A stretch of DNA of 64,000 bases from an uncultured Spirochaetales bacterium (GTDB lineage Bacteria > Spirochaetota > Spirochaetia > Sphaerochaetales > Sphaerochaetaceae). The stretch lies in contig CASEAG010000002.1 of assembly GCA_949285785.1 (NCBI GenBank), positions 62,001-126,000 on the forward strand, in the 5' to 3' direction. Below are positions 25,116-33,453 of this stretch, one piece after another (positions within the stretch are counted from its first letter, which is position 1; the number at the start of each line of letters is the position of its first letter). A program made the position numbers and the translations under genes. The notes below the pieces were generated by a model that ran no database searches, had not been told where the DNA came from, and saw nothing but the letters and a program-made list of their open reading frames with translations.

Positions 25116-25679
25116 TCAGTGTACTGGATACATCTCCGCGATGTATGGCAGCGTGCGGTATCTCTCCTTGTAGTCGAGGCCGTAGCCGACGACCCATACG
25201 TCCGGAATCGTGAAGCCCATGTAGTCGAGCTTCAGGTCCACCTTGTGCCGTTCAGGCTTGTCCAGGAAGGTGGCGATCCTGACGCTCCTGGCCCCGCGGG
25301 TGGCGAAGTTCCTCTGCAGATATGCCAGGGTGTTGCCGCTGTCAAGGATGTCCTCGACGATCAGGACGTCGCGTCCCGACATGTTTTCCCTGATGTCCAT
25401 GAGCATCCTCACGTTGCCCTGCTGGTCACCGTTGTTCCCGTAGGACGATATCGCGATGAAGTCGACGACGTGCGGGATGCGCAGCTTTCGGCACAGGTCT
25501 GCAAGAAATATGAAGGAACCTTTCAGTACCCCTACGAGTATGAGCGGTTCCCCGATGTCCCTGTAGTCCCTGTTTATCTCGCCTGCGATCTCGTCGACCC
25601 GCCTCTCGATGGTGGCGGCGTCGATGAGGACCTGTGCCAGGTCCTCCGTAAGTGGCGGTATGGTCAGTGTCTTCGTCAT
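25116..25679 (-). CDS. hpt: Hypoxanthine phosphoribosyltransferase
   Basis: 187 residues with the PRPP motif VLIVEDILDSGNTL, the GVLKGSFIFLADL loop and the C-terminal PDVWVVGYGLDYKERYR that contacts the base. It converts hypoxanthine and guanine to IMP and GMP. ATG 25679 follows GGGAGA; an upstream in-frame ATG adds 28 residues without family similarity and overlaps the promoter. First gene of the purine cluster. Confidence 0.94.
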   Translation of the reverse strand: MTKTLTIPPLTEDLAQVLIDAATIERRVDEIAGEINRDYRDIGEPLILVGVLKGSFIFLADLCRKLRIPHVVDFIAISSYGNNGDQQGNVRMLMDIRENMSGRDVLIVEDILDSGNTLAYLQRNFATRGARSVRIATFLDKPERHKVDLKLDYMGFTIPDVWVVGYGLDYKERYRTLPYIAEMYPVH

Positions 25680-25708
25680 GTGTTCTCCCGAATTGTGATG
25701 ACCTGTCC

Positions 25709-25737
25709 ATTGTAAGGGAATGAAGGACTTTGGTGAA
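25709..25737 (-). promoter_or_regulatory. Promoter of the hpt-purA-purB cluster
   Basis: On the minus strand TTCACC (25732-25737) and TACAAT (25709-25714) are 17 bases apart, about 30 bases before the hpt ATG. Confidence 0.55.
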
Positions 25738-25800
25738 GACGCCGACATTTCGCTTTCGTACACCCGTGCGGCATGCTAGAATCTGGGCAGGAGGTGACCT

Positions 25801-26298
25801 ATGAAGAGGGAGGTGCTGATAAGCCAGCTTGAGTTCAATCCGTTCTCGATGATCGGCGAGGACGGCTTTCTCGTCTCCGCGGCCAGAGGGGCGGACATCG
25901 CCCTGACCACGTCGCAGTGGGGACTGATGGGATTCCTGTGGAACATGCCCGTGGTCACCATGTACATCAGGCCGTCGCGCTATACGTTCGACTTCCTGCG
26001 CAATGTGGACAGGTTCACCGTGTCCTTCTTCCCTCCGGAGATGTCGGGCGCACTGCGCTACTGCGCCACGCACAGGGGCTGGGACGAGGACAAGATCGCG
26101 GGAAGCGGTCTGGTTCCCGAGCGTGTCGGCGACTATGTCCTGTTCAGCCAGTCGAATCTCACGTTCGCCTGTAGGAAGGTCTATATGCGTCCAATGGACG
26201 AGTCCCTGATCATGGACAAGGACATAGCCGGTGAATATTATAAGCACAAGGATGTCCACTGGTCGTTCAGCGGCCAGATCGAACATGTCTACATCTGA
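25801..26298 (+). CDS. Flavin reductase-like protein (FMN-binding split barrel)
   Basis: 165 residues. The core TTSQWGLMGFLWNMPVVTMYIRPSRYT is the flavin reductase domain (HpaC/FlaRed type), followed by the VSFFP segment. Stand-alone members in anaerobes are often annotated as flavin reductases or flavoredoxins without a proven partner. AGGAGGTGA gives a strong ribosome site, and an extended -10 (TGCTAGAAT, 25774-25782) lies upstream. It precedes the E1 gene by about 50 bases and is probably co-transcribed with it, which suggests a redox link, but this is inference. Confidence 0.85.
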   Translation: MKREVLISQLEFNPFSMIGEDGFLVSAARGADIALTTSQWGLMGFLWNMPVVTMYIRPSRYTFDFLRNVDRFTVSFFPPEMSGALRYCATHRGWDEDKIAGSGLVPERVGDYVLFSQSNLTFACRKVYMRPMDESLIMDKDIAGEYYKHKDVHWSFSGQIEHVYI

Positions 26299-26349
26299 AA
26301 AAACGTCTTGAGGAGAGTCTCCGGACTGCACATCCGGCGGCGTATCACA

Positions 26350-28290
26350 ATGGTCGACAAGATCGAAGCCTACAAGGCCATGCTCCGTTCCCGCTTCTTC
26401 GAGGAGAAGGTCAGGGACCTCTTCGCCGAAGGGGGGATGTATGGCACTACACATCTCAACATCGGACAGGAGGCCAGCCATGCCGGGCTGTGCCTCGCGC
26501 TCGACGGCGATGACTGGATAGTCCCCACGCACCGCTGTCACGGCTTCAACGTCGCCAGGGGAAGCTCCCTGACTGCGATGTTCGCCGAGCTGTACGGCTC
26601 ACGCCATGGCCTGTGCATGGGCATCGGGGGCTCGATGCACATGAGTGACGTGTCCACCCGCGACTTCGGCGCGTCGGCCGTCGTCGGCTCATCGGTCGCC
26701 CTTGCCACGGGAATCGCGTTCGCGCTATCGAGGCAGCATCGCAGGGCGATAGGCGTCGCGATACTCGGCGACGGCGCCACCAGCAGGGGCGTGGTGCACG
26801 AATGCATGAACCTGGCATCCGTGTGGTCCCTTCCGGTCCTCTTCTACTGCGAGAACAACCATTACGGAATGTCGGCATCGGCTGCCAGGATGGTCTCGAC
26901 CGGAGACATCGCGGGAAGGGCCGCGGCCTATGGCATCAGGGCCTTCCGTGCGGACGGCAACGACTTCGACGACGTGTACGACACGGTGAGGCGTGCCCGC
27001 AACCACATCCTGGAACATGGGGAGCCGGCCTTCGTCGAGGTGGACACATACCGCCAGTGCGGGCACAGCAAGTCGGACGGATGCGTGTACCGTACCAGCC
27101 AGGAGGAGCAGCAGTGGAGGGAGAAGGATCCGATTCTCCTGTATGAGCGCCGGCTCGCCCTGCCAAAGGAAACGCTTCGGGGAATCCGTGAAAGCGTGCG
27201 TCAGGAGGTGGAGGATGCCCATCGCGAGGCATGGCTCCATCGCAGCGAGACGCTTTCCATGCAGGAGCTTGCATCGTTCGTCCATTCACCTGTCAGGAAC
27301 ATGCCGCAGCGGACCGGGGCGACCCATCCGACCACATACCGTCTTGCGATAAGGGAGGCTCTGGACGAGATTCTCGAAGGCGACGGGAGGGCGACTCTCA
27401 TAGGCGAGGACGTCGGACTGTACGGAGGCTGCTTCGGCGTCTCCGGGGACCTGTGGACCCGCCATCCGGACCAGGTGCTGGAGACTCCTGTGAGCGAGGA
27501 GGCCTTCACGACCATGGCCGCGGGGGCCGCGGCGATGGGAGAGCACCCTATCGTCGAGATCATGTACGGCGACTTCTGCACACTGGCATCCGACGGACTG
27601 GTGAACCATGCGGCGAAGCTCCGCTACATGAGCGCCGGACAGCTGTCGTGCCCGATGGTACTGCGCACCCCGATGGGCAGTGGGACCGGGCATGGAAGCC
27701 AGCACACCCAGTCGCTGGAGGCGATGTTCCTCAACGTGCCGGGGCTGAAGATCGTCGCCCCTTCCGACCCGTTCACGGCCAAGGCGGTCCTGAAGGCGGC
27801 GGCCGCCGATCCGGATCCGGTGCTCTTCCTCGAGCACAAGGCTCTCTACGGCAGTGCAGGCGAGGCCGGAGACAGTCTCACGTTCTGGCCGATCGGCAGG
27901 GCGCAGGTGCTTACGCAGGGCGATGGCCTGACGCTGATCAGCTACTCCCGTGCCACCCTGACATGCCGCAGGGCCGTGAGCGAGTGCGGAGCATCCGTGG
28001 ACCACATCGACCTGGTGTCGCTCAAGCCGCTTGACATGGAAACCATCAGGGCCAGCGTCCTGAAGACGGGGCGTGTGCTGATCGTCCAGGAGACGCCCGA
28101 GGAGGGTTCCGTCGGCGCCTCGATCGCCGCGGCGATCGCATCGGATGCATCCATGCTTGGCGCTCTCAAGGCTCCGGTCAGGATCGTCTCGTCGCTCGAC
28201 ATGCCCATCCCGTTCAGCCGTCCTCTCGAGCGTGACACGGTGCCCACGAGCGAGCTCGTCATCGACTGCATCCTGGCTATGCTGGAGTGA
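26350..28290 (+). CDS. Fused alpha-beta E1 of a 2-oxoacid (pyruvate/acetoin/branched-chain) dehydrogenase
   Basis: 646 residues combining both E1 subunits. The alpha half (1-~320) has the thiamine-diphosphate motif GDGATSR...ENN (residues 140-170) and the HRCHGFNVARG loop. The beta half (from ~325) begins TTYRLAIREALDEIL, has IGEDVGLYGGCFGVS and ends in the transketolase C domain (IVQETPEEGSVGASI). Such enzymes decarboxylate a 2-oxoacid and pass the acyl group to lipoyl-E2. No E2, E3 or lipoate gene is next to it, which is unusual. The start is unsure: ATG 26350 has no ribosome site, whereas an AGGAGAG at 26311-26317 would suit CTG 26326 in the same frame. Confidence 0.88.
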   Translation: MVDKIEAYKAMLRSRFFEEKVRDLFAEGGMYGTTHLNIGQEASHAGLCLALDGDDWIVPTHRCHGFNVARGSSLTAMFAELYGSRHGLCMGIGGSMHMSDVSTRDFGASAVVGSSVALATGIAFALSRQHRRAIGVAILGDGATSRGVVHECMNLASVWSLPVLFYCENNHYGMSASAARMVSTGDIAGRAAAYGIRAFRADGNDFDDVYDTVRRARNHILEHGEPAFVEVDTYRQCGHSKSDGCVYRTSQEEQQWREKDPILLYERRLALPKETLRGIRESVRQEVEDAHREAWLHRSETLSMQELASFVHSPVRNMPQRTGATHPTTYRLAIREALDEILEGDGRATLIGEDVGLYGGCFGVSGDLWTRHPDQVLETPVSEEAFTTMAAGAAAMGEHPIVEIMYGDFCTLASDGLVNHAAKLRYMSAGQLSCPMVLRTPMGSGTGHGSQHTQSLEAMFLNVPGLKIVAPSDPFTAKAVLKAAAADPDPVLFLEHKALYGSAGEAGDSLTFWPIGRAQVLTQGDGLTLISYSRATLTCRRAVSECGASVDHIDLVSLKPLDMETIRASVLKTGRVLIVQETPEEGSVGASIAAAIASDASMLGALKAPVRIVSSLDMPIPFSRPLERDTVPTSELVIDCILAMLE

Positions 28291-28310
28291 AGCGGTACAG
28301 GCCTTTCCCC

Positions 28311-28339
28311 TTGTTCTAATCACGTCAAATGGCTACACT
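28311..28339 (+). promoter_or_regulatory. Possible pheST promoter
   Basis: TTGTTC (28311-28316) and TACACT (28334-28339) are 17 bases apart. This places the mRNA start about 40 bases before ATG 28386 and excludes the upstream ATG 28329 as the start codon. Confidence 0.35.
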
Positions 28340-28385
28340 TGACGCAATCTATATGGATGATTTTCCAAGGGAGGCCCCCAACATT

Positions 28386-29927
28386 ATGGATATAGAGGTC
28401 AAGAACCTTCATCCGCTCGAGGTCAGGCTGCTGCGCCATGTCGACCTCGGTCAGGACATCACTGCACAGCGGCTCGTGGACGAGCTGGACTACAAGATCG
28501 GCCAGTGCAACCAGGCGTTCAGCTGGCTGACCGCAAAGGGATGCATCGAGGAGAAGTCGCGTGACAGATATACTCTGTACGAGCTCACCGACACCGGTGC
28601 CGAGCAGGCCGTCACCGGGCTGCCCGTCGAGATGATATTCGCCAGCATCAGGGACGACGGTCCCGCGACGCTTCCACAGCTGGCTTCCAGACTGTCGCTC
28701 CAGCAGAGCGACGTCGGCTCCGCATTCGGTGTCCTGACCTCCGCAAAGGTCGCCAGGATGGATGAGGAGAAGAAGGCGACGCTGATCTCCGATTCGCTTC
28801 CTCGCGAGGTCATGGTACAGCATGACCTGATCGCCCGGGCCAAGGCCTCCGGAGTGCTGTACGAGAGGGATCTCGACGATGAGCAGAAGGCGGCCATCTC
28901 GAAGCTTGCAAAGAAGCGCGGTGCCAGTGCATCGACGTTCAAGCAGGTGGAGAAGGAGGACGTCACCTATGTCCTCACGGCAAAGGGCGCCGAGGTCAAG
29001 CAGGCCCTGCTGGATGCCAACATAACCGGAGAGGAGTTCGGCCTCCTCACGCCGCAGATGCTGCAGACCGGCTCGTGGAAGAACGGCACGTTCCGCCCAT
29101 ACGGACTCGACGCACCGGTCTCGAGGCTGATCCCCGGACGTACGAACGCCTATGCGGACTACCTGATGTGGGTCAAGGACAAGCTCGTCAGCCTCGGTTT
29201 CGAGGAGTTCGACGGTCCGCTGGTGGTCAACGAGTTCTGGAACGGCGATGCGCTGTTCATGCCGCAGTTCCACTCGGCCCGCGACATCCATGACGTCTAC
29301 TACATAAAGGATCCCGTGCACTGCCGCGAGATCGAGGAGCCATGGCTCAGCCGCGTCGCCGCGACGCATGAGAACGGCGGCGACACCGGATCGAGGGGCT
29401 GGGGCTACACGTTCGACCACGAGTTCACCCGCCGTCAGGTCATGAGGAGCCAGGGTACCGTGCTCTCCGCCACCCAGCTGCCGCATGCCAAGGTGCCCGG
29501 CAAGTACTTCGGAATCGCACGCTGCTTCCGCTATGACCAGGTGGATGCCACGCATGGAGCCGACTTCTACCAGACCGAGGGCATCGTCGTCGGAGAGGAC
29601 GTGAACCTGCGCAATCTACTCGGCCTGCTGAAGATGTTCGCCGAGGAGGTGGCGGGAGCCGAGGAGGTCAAGTACGTGCCCGGCTACTTCCCGTTCACCG
29701 AGCCCAGCATCGAGGTCCACATAAAGCATCCCGTGCTCGGCTGGTTCGAGCTGGGCGGAAGCGGAATCTTCCGTCCCGAGGTCACGAAGGCTCTCGGTCT
29801 TGACGTCCCCGTCCTGGCCTGGGGACTGGGAATCGACCGCATGGCCCTGATGCATCTGGGCCTCAACGACCTCAGGGAGCTGTTCACTCCCGACATCGAG
29901 AGCGTGAGAATGAGGAGGGGTAACTGA
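28386..29927 (+). CDS. pheS: Phenylalanyl-tRNA synthetase alpha subunit, archaeal/eukaryotic type
   Basis: 513 residues, far longer than the usual bacterial PheS (~340). The N-terminal ~200 residues hold winged-helix DNA/RNA-binding-like repeats typical of the archaeal/eukaryotic enzyme. The class II catalytic core carries motif 2 (FGIARCFRYDQVDATHGADFYQTEG) and motif 3 (GWGLGIDRMALMHLG, read as LAWGLGIDRMAL). The start at 28386 follows AAGGGAGG and matches the archaeal N-terminus (NLHPLEVRLL); ATG 28329 overlaps the promoter. Its stop overlaps the pheT start as TGATG. Confidence 0.96.
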   Translation: MDIEVKNLHPLEVRLLRHVDLGQDITAQRLVDELDYKIGQCNQAFSWLTAKGCIEEKSRDRYTLYELTDTGAEQAVTGLPVEMIFASIRDDGPATLPQLASRLSLQQSDVGSAFGVLTSAKVARMDEEKKATLISDSLPREVMVQHDLIARAKASGVLYERDLDDEQKAAISKLAKKRGASASTFKQVEKEDVTYVLTAKGAEVKQALLDANITGEEFGLLTPQMLQTGSWKNGTFRPYGLDAPVSRLIPGRTNAYADYLMWVKDKLVSLGFEEFDGPLVVNEFWNGDALFMPQFHSARDIHDVYYIKDPVHCREIEEPWLSRVAATHENGGDTGSRGWGYTFDHEFTRRQVMRSQGTVLSATQLPHAKVPGKYFGIARCFRYDQVDATHGADFYQTEGIVVGEDVNLRNLLGLLKMFAEEVAGAEEVKYVPGYFPFTEPSIEVHIKHPVLGWFELGGSGIFRPEVTKALGLDVPVLAWGLGIDRMALMHLGLNDLRELFTPDIESVRMRRGN

Positions 29928-31618
29928 TGCCTAAGATAGAAGTGCCCGAGAAGCTCTTTTTCGAGCTTTGCGGAAGGACATACACCGACGACGAGATGAA
30001 TGACATTTTCCCGGTCGCCAAGGCCGAGCTGGACGGACACGAGGACGGCACGATCAAGATCGAGCTGAACGACACCAACAGGCCCGACCTGTGGTCGGTG
30101 GCAGGTGTCGCAAGGGCTCTGAAGACCTATGAGACGGGAGTCATGCCGCAGTATGACTTCTTCTCCTCGAAGGACCGTACGATGGACAGCGGGGATCGCG
30201 TCCACATCGACTACGACAGCTGCCTCGGCATCAGGGACTTCTCCATAAGCTTCGCCGCCGAGGGATGCACGGTCACCGAGGAGCTGCTGGTCAACCTGAT
30301 CCAGAGCCAGGAGAAGCTGTGCCAGAACTTCGGACGCAAGAGGAAGACGATCGCCATCGGCATCTTCCGCTCCGATCTGATCACATACCCGATCCACTAC
30401 ATCGGAGCCGATCCCGACAAGACAGCCTTCGTCCCGCTCGGCATGACGGAGAAGCTGACGCTTCGCGAGATCCTGGAGAAGCATCCGAAGGGCAGGGAGT
30501 ACGGATTCATCATCAGCGACAAGCCGCGCTATCCGTATCTGTATGACGACAAGGGAGAGACGCTGAGCTTCTCGCCCATCATAAACAGCGCCCATTCGGG
30601 AGCCGTCGAGGTCGGCGACAGGAACCTGTTCATCGACATCTCCGGTCCGATCCTCGACGACCTGCTGCTCGCCGCATCCATTCTTGCATGCGACATGGCC
30701 GACATGGGCTTCACCATCCTGCCCGTGAAGGTGAAGCTGGCCAAGGACACGAAGTACGGACGCGAGATCACGGTGCCGTACTACTTCCAGCAGGAGACCA
30801 CCTGCCCGGTGGCCTTCGTCGAGAAGGAGCTCGGCGAGAAGCTGAGCGGCCAGCAGTGCATTGATGCCCTGAAGAGGATGGGCGTCGAGGCGAGCGTGAA
30901 GGACGGCATCATAACGGCACGCTGTCCGCAGTACAGGAACGACTTCCTGCATGCCGTGGACATCGTCGAGGACATCATGATCGGCCATGGGCTTTCCAGG
31001 TTCGAACCCGTTCTGCCATCCGACTTCACCAAGGGCTACCTGTCCAAGGCGGAGGAGTACTCCAGGAAGGTCAAGACCCTCATGGTCGGCATGGGCTTCC
31101 AGGAGATGATGTACAACTACCTGGGAAGCAGGAGGGAGTACGTCGAGAACATGCACATCAGCGACGAGAAGGTCGTGTTCATCGCCAATCCGATGAGCGA
31201 GAACTACGAGGTGGTGCGCCCCTCGATCCTCCCAAGCCTGCTGGAGAGCGAGTCTGTGTCCGGTCATGCGGTCTATCCCCATCGGATCTTCGAGCTCGGC
31301 AAGGTCTGCTTCAAGGACGAGGCCGACAACAGCGGAACGGTCACCCGCAACAGCCTGGGCTTCCTGGCGGCCGACAACCAGATCGGCTTCAACGAGGCCT
31401 CCAGCTACGTCAACACGCTGATGTACTTCCTGCGCATAGACTACAAGCTGCAGCCGGTAGAGAACGACGAACGCTACATCCCGGGCCGCGCGGCACGCGT
31501 GATGTACAATGGAGTCGAGATCGGCACCTTCGGCGAGGTCCATCCACAGGTCCTGGAGAGCTGGGGATGCTCGATGCCTGCCATCATGGCCGAGTTCGAC
31601 CTCGACCTGATGCACTGA
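29927..31618 (+). CDS. pheT: Phenylalanyl-tRNA synthetase beta subunit, archaeal/eukaryotic type
   Basis: 563 residues, the short archaeal-type form lacking the N-terminal EMAP and C-terminal anticodon domains of ordinary bacterial PheT (~800). A short N-terminal domain (RPDLWSVAGVARALKTYE) is followed by the B3/B4 editing region (residues ~90-270), the B5 region (ITVPYYFQQETT) and a catalytic-like fold at the end. It forms the alpha2-beta2 synthetase with PheS. Translation is coupled to pheS by the overlapping stop and start. Spirochaetes are known to carry this transferred type. Confidence 0.95.
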   Translation: MPKIEVPEKLFFELCGRTYTDDEMNDIFPVAKAELDGHEDGTIKIELNDTNRPDLWSVAGVARALKTYETGVMPQYDFFSSKDRTMDSGDRVHIDYDSCLGIRDFSISFAAEGCTVTEELLVNLIQSQEKLCQNFGRKRKTIAIGIFRSDLITYPIHYIGADPDKTAFVPLGMTEKLTLREILEKHPKGREYGFIISDKPRYPYLYDDKGETLSFSPIINSAHSGAVEVGDRNLFIDISGPILDDLLLAASILACDMADMGFTILPVKVKLAKDTKYGREITVPYYFQQETTCPVAFVEKELGEKLSGQQCIDALKRMGVEASVKDGIITARCPQYRNDFLHAVDIVEDIMIGHGLSRFEPVLPSDFTKGYLSKAEEYSRKVKTLMVGMGFQEMMYNYLGSRREYVENMHISDEKVVFIANPMSENYEVVRPSILPSLLESESVSGHAVYPHRIFELGKVCFKDEADNSGTVTRNSLGFLAADNQIGFNEASSYVNTLMYFLRIDYKLQPVENDERYIPGRAARVMYNGVEIGTFGEVHPQVLESWGCSMPAIMAEFDLDLMH

Positions 31619-31636
31619 TTCGTGTATTCGATTGCG

Positions 31637-31668
31637 ATGGGCATCCGGCGAGGATGCCCGTCTTCGTC
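31637..31668 (+). terminator. Hairpin terminator after pheT
   Basis: GGGCATCC (31639-31646) and GGATGCCC (31652-31659) form an 8-bp stem with a 5-base loop. The following tail, GTCTTCGTCT, is T-rich but not a clean run. Confidence 0.55.
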
Positions 31669-31685
31669 TCTGGAGGATCGGGGAG

Positions 31686-32474
31686 ATGGTCTTTTCAAAA
31701 TGTGATGAAGGATACCTGGTTGATGGAAGGCCGGTAGCGAAGGACGGGCTGCTGGAGCACGTGATGCGTCTTGATGACGAGCGCGGCGGCTCCTTCACGC
31801 TGAGCGCCGGTGAGAACGAGGCGCTTTCCCGGCTCTTTGCGGAGTATGTCGGGGTGCCCGACTTCACCCGCGTCTCGTTCATGGAGGCCTCAAGCGCACT
31901 GTTCTCCTATCTTGCGCTTAGTGGGGACGGGGAGCTTGCCGGCACTGTGGCCGGCTCGATGGGCTGGATGAGGAAGGACGAGCAGCTGGACCATATCAGG
32001 GGGATACTGCCTGCATCCGAGGCATACCGCTCGTACTGGCATCTGCTTGCCCGGGAGGTGCTCACATACGAGGGCTTCGACGACTTCCGCTTCGGAAGCG
32101 TGAAGAGGGAAGGCTGCGGAACCTATCTGTATGATGGTGAGAAGGCCGTGTGCTATATCGAGGTCTCCCGCGAAGGGGATGAGAGACGGCGTGCCGTGAT
32201 CAGCCTCACCCTGCTTGGCAACCCCGAGGCGGTGGAGGACGAGGAGGGCGGGAGACAGTTCGAGTGGTGCTGCTGGTTCGACGACGAGATCTCGGGAAGC
32301 GACGACGATGCACATCTTCTCGGAGGCCGCCTGAGGACCATCGACCCGTATGGGGCATCCAGTCTGCTGCACAGACGCTACGACCTGGTGTTCGACTCCA
32401 TAGACGCCTCCACGCTTGCCCTCGTCACAAGAAGTCTCGTGAGGATGCTTGAATCCTATCCGCCCAAGGAGTAG
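31686..32474 (+). CDS. Hypothetical protein
   Basis: 262 residues, cytoplasmic by composition (no signal peptide or membrane helix), acidic, with many Trp, Tyr and Phe. A C-terminal half built around RREGCGTYLYDGEKAVCYIEVSR-like strands and EFEWCCWFDDEI suggests a mixed alpha/beta fold. I do not recognise a family. ATG 31686 is nine bases after GGAGG (31672-31676); the frame is open upstream but enters the pheT terminator. It lies between the pheT terminator and tRNA-Gly, and the tRNA promoter overlaps its last codons. No neighbour suggests its function. Confidence 0.6.
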   Translation: MVFSKCDEGYLVDGRPVAKDGLLEHVMRLDDERGGSFTLSAGENEALSRLFAEYVGVPDFTRVSFMEASSALFSYLALSGDGELAGTVAGSMGWMRKDEQLDHIRGILPASEAYRSYWHLLAREVLTYEGFDDFRFGSVKREGCGTYLYDGEKAVCYIEVSREGDERRRAVISLTLLGNPEAVEDEEGGRQFEWCCWFDDEISGSDDDAHLLGGRLRTIDPYGASSLLHRRYDLVFDSIDASTLALVTRSLVRMLESYPPKE

Positions 32475-32477
32475 AAT
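32449..32477 (+). promoter_or_regulatory. Promoter of tRNA-Gly
   Basis: TTGAAT (32449-32454) and TAGAAT (32472-32477) are 17 bases apart, with the tRNA beginning 12 bases later. Confidence 0.65.
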
Positions 32478-32488
32478 TGTCGACAAAC

Positions 32489-32559
32489 GCGGTCGTAGTA
32501 CAATGGTAGTACCCCAGCTTCCCAAGCTGGTCACGCGGGTTCGATTCCCGTCGACCGCT
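32489..32559 (+). tRNA. tRNA-Gly (anticodon CCC)
   Basis: 71-base cloverleaf: acceptor GCGGTCG/CGACCGC, anticodon stem CCAGC/GCTGG with loop TTCCCAA (anticodon CCC, reading GGG), T arm CGGG-TTCGATT-CCCG. CCA is not encoded. Confidence 0.94.
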
Positions 32560-32609
32560 TTCGATCTGTCCCTGGAAAACGACTCATGATGTCTGGAGGA
32601 GAGGGACAA

Positions 32610-32957
32610 ATGATCACCCCATACATGTTCTGGAAACGATTCGACCGGCTTAAGCGGGAATCGCTCAAGGACATCTGCGCCCGGCAGGGAATAAGATACG
32701 ACAGGCTGTTGCACAACAGGAGCGACTGCCGTCTTCCCAAGGCGGAGGACCTGGTGGCTCTCGGCGATGCCGTGGGTGTGAGCATCGAGTACCTGCTGAC
32801 AGGCAGGCACCATTACAGTGCACGCATCAGGAGAATCGCCGACCATCTGACGGACCAGGGGGAGGATGCTCTGGGCGAGGTCGAGAGACTGCTCGGCCTC
32901 GACTGTGCCTGCGTGGCCGACGAGAGCGACGAGACAGGGACGCAATCCACTTTGTGA
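32610..32957 (+). CDS. Small helix-turn-helix (XRE-like) regulator
   Basis: 115 residues. Residues ~10-65 form a helix-turn-helix of XRE type (SLKDICARQGIRYDRLLHNRSDCRLPKAEDLVALGDAVGVSIEYLLTG), whose end is the usual SxEYLLTG of phage-repressor-like proteins. The remainder is acidic and probably helical. ATG 32610 follows GGAGGAG with seven-base spacing. It stands alone between tRNA-Gly and the NifX-like gene; the target promoter is not evident. Confidence 0.8.
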   Translation: MITPYMFWKRFDRLKRESLKDICARQGIRYDRLLHNRSDCRLPKAEDLVALGDAVGVSIEYLLTGRHHYSARIRRIADHLTDQGEDALGEVERLLGLDCACVADESDETGTQSTL

Positions 32958-33017
32958 CATTGCCGGGCCTTTCCTTTCCGCGCTTTTCAGCTATCCTTGT
33001 ATGAGGAGGTCATGACA

Positions 33018-33419
33018 ATGAGAATTGCAGTCACATATGATGATGGTTCCGTGTTCCAGCACTTCGGGCACACACAGGCGTTCAAGGTCTATACGGTGGA
33101 GAATGGAGAAATCGTCGACAGCCAGGTCGTCTCTTCTAACGGACAGGGGCATGGAGCCCTTGCCACCCTGCTGGCCGACAAGGCCATCGACGCCCTGGTG
33201 TGCGGCGGCATCGGAATGGGTGCGGTCAATGCACTTTCAGGGTACGGCATCAGAGTCTACGCCGGCGTGAGCGGAGATGCGGACGAGGCGGTCTCGGCGC
33301 TTCTTGCCGGAACGCTGGAATACAGCGAGAGCGCCAACTGCGACCATCATCATGAGCATGGGGAGGAGCACGAGTGCCATCACCATGGAGATGGTCATTC
33401 CTGTTCCTGCCATCATTGA
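33018..33419 (+). CDS. NifX/NifB-type Fe-Mo cofactor-binding domain protein with His-rich tail
   Basis: 133 residues. The first ~100 form the dinitrogenase cofactor-biosynthesis fold (RIAVTYDDGSVFQHFGHTQAFKVY, then ALVCGGIGMGAVNAL). The tail holds about 13 His and several Cys, probably a metal-binding extension. No nitrogenase gene is near. In non-fixing anaerobes such proteins are orphan metal or Fe-S cluster carriers. ATG 33018 is seven bases after AGGAGGT; an ATG at 33012 is too close to that site. Confidence 0.85.
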   Translation: MRIAVTYDDGSVFQHFGHTQAFKVYTVENGEIVDSQVVSSNGQGHGALATLLADKAIDALVCGGIGMGAVNALSGYGIRVYAGVSGDADEAVSALLAGTLEYSESANCDHHHEHGEEHECHHHGDGHSCSCHH

Positions 33420-33453
33420 GCCGGCACGGGCTCTGGGGTTATCATAGGGGGCG

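Noticed and set aside
28339-28367. TTGACG as the -35 of pheST
   Set aside because: No -10-like hexamer lies 16-18 bases downstream; the pair TTGTTC/TACACT fits better.
29684-31882. A 732-codon open frame on the minus strand opposite pheT
   Set aside because: Shadow of pheT, which is complete and unmistakable on the plus strand.
33018-33419. Part of a nitrogen-fixation cluster
   Set aside because: No nif, anf or vnf gene lies nearby; only the small carrier-type domain is present.
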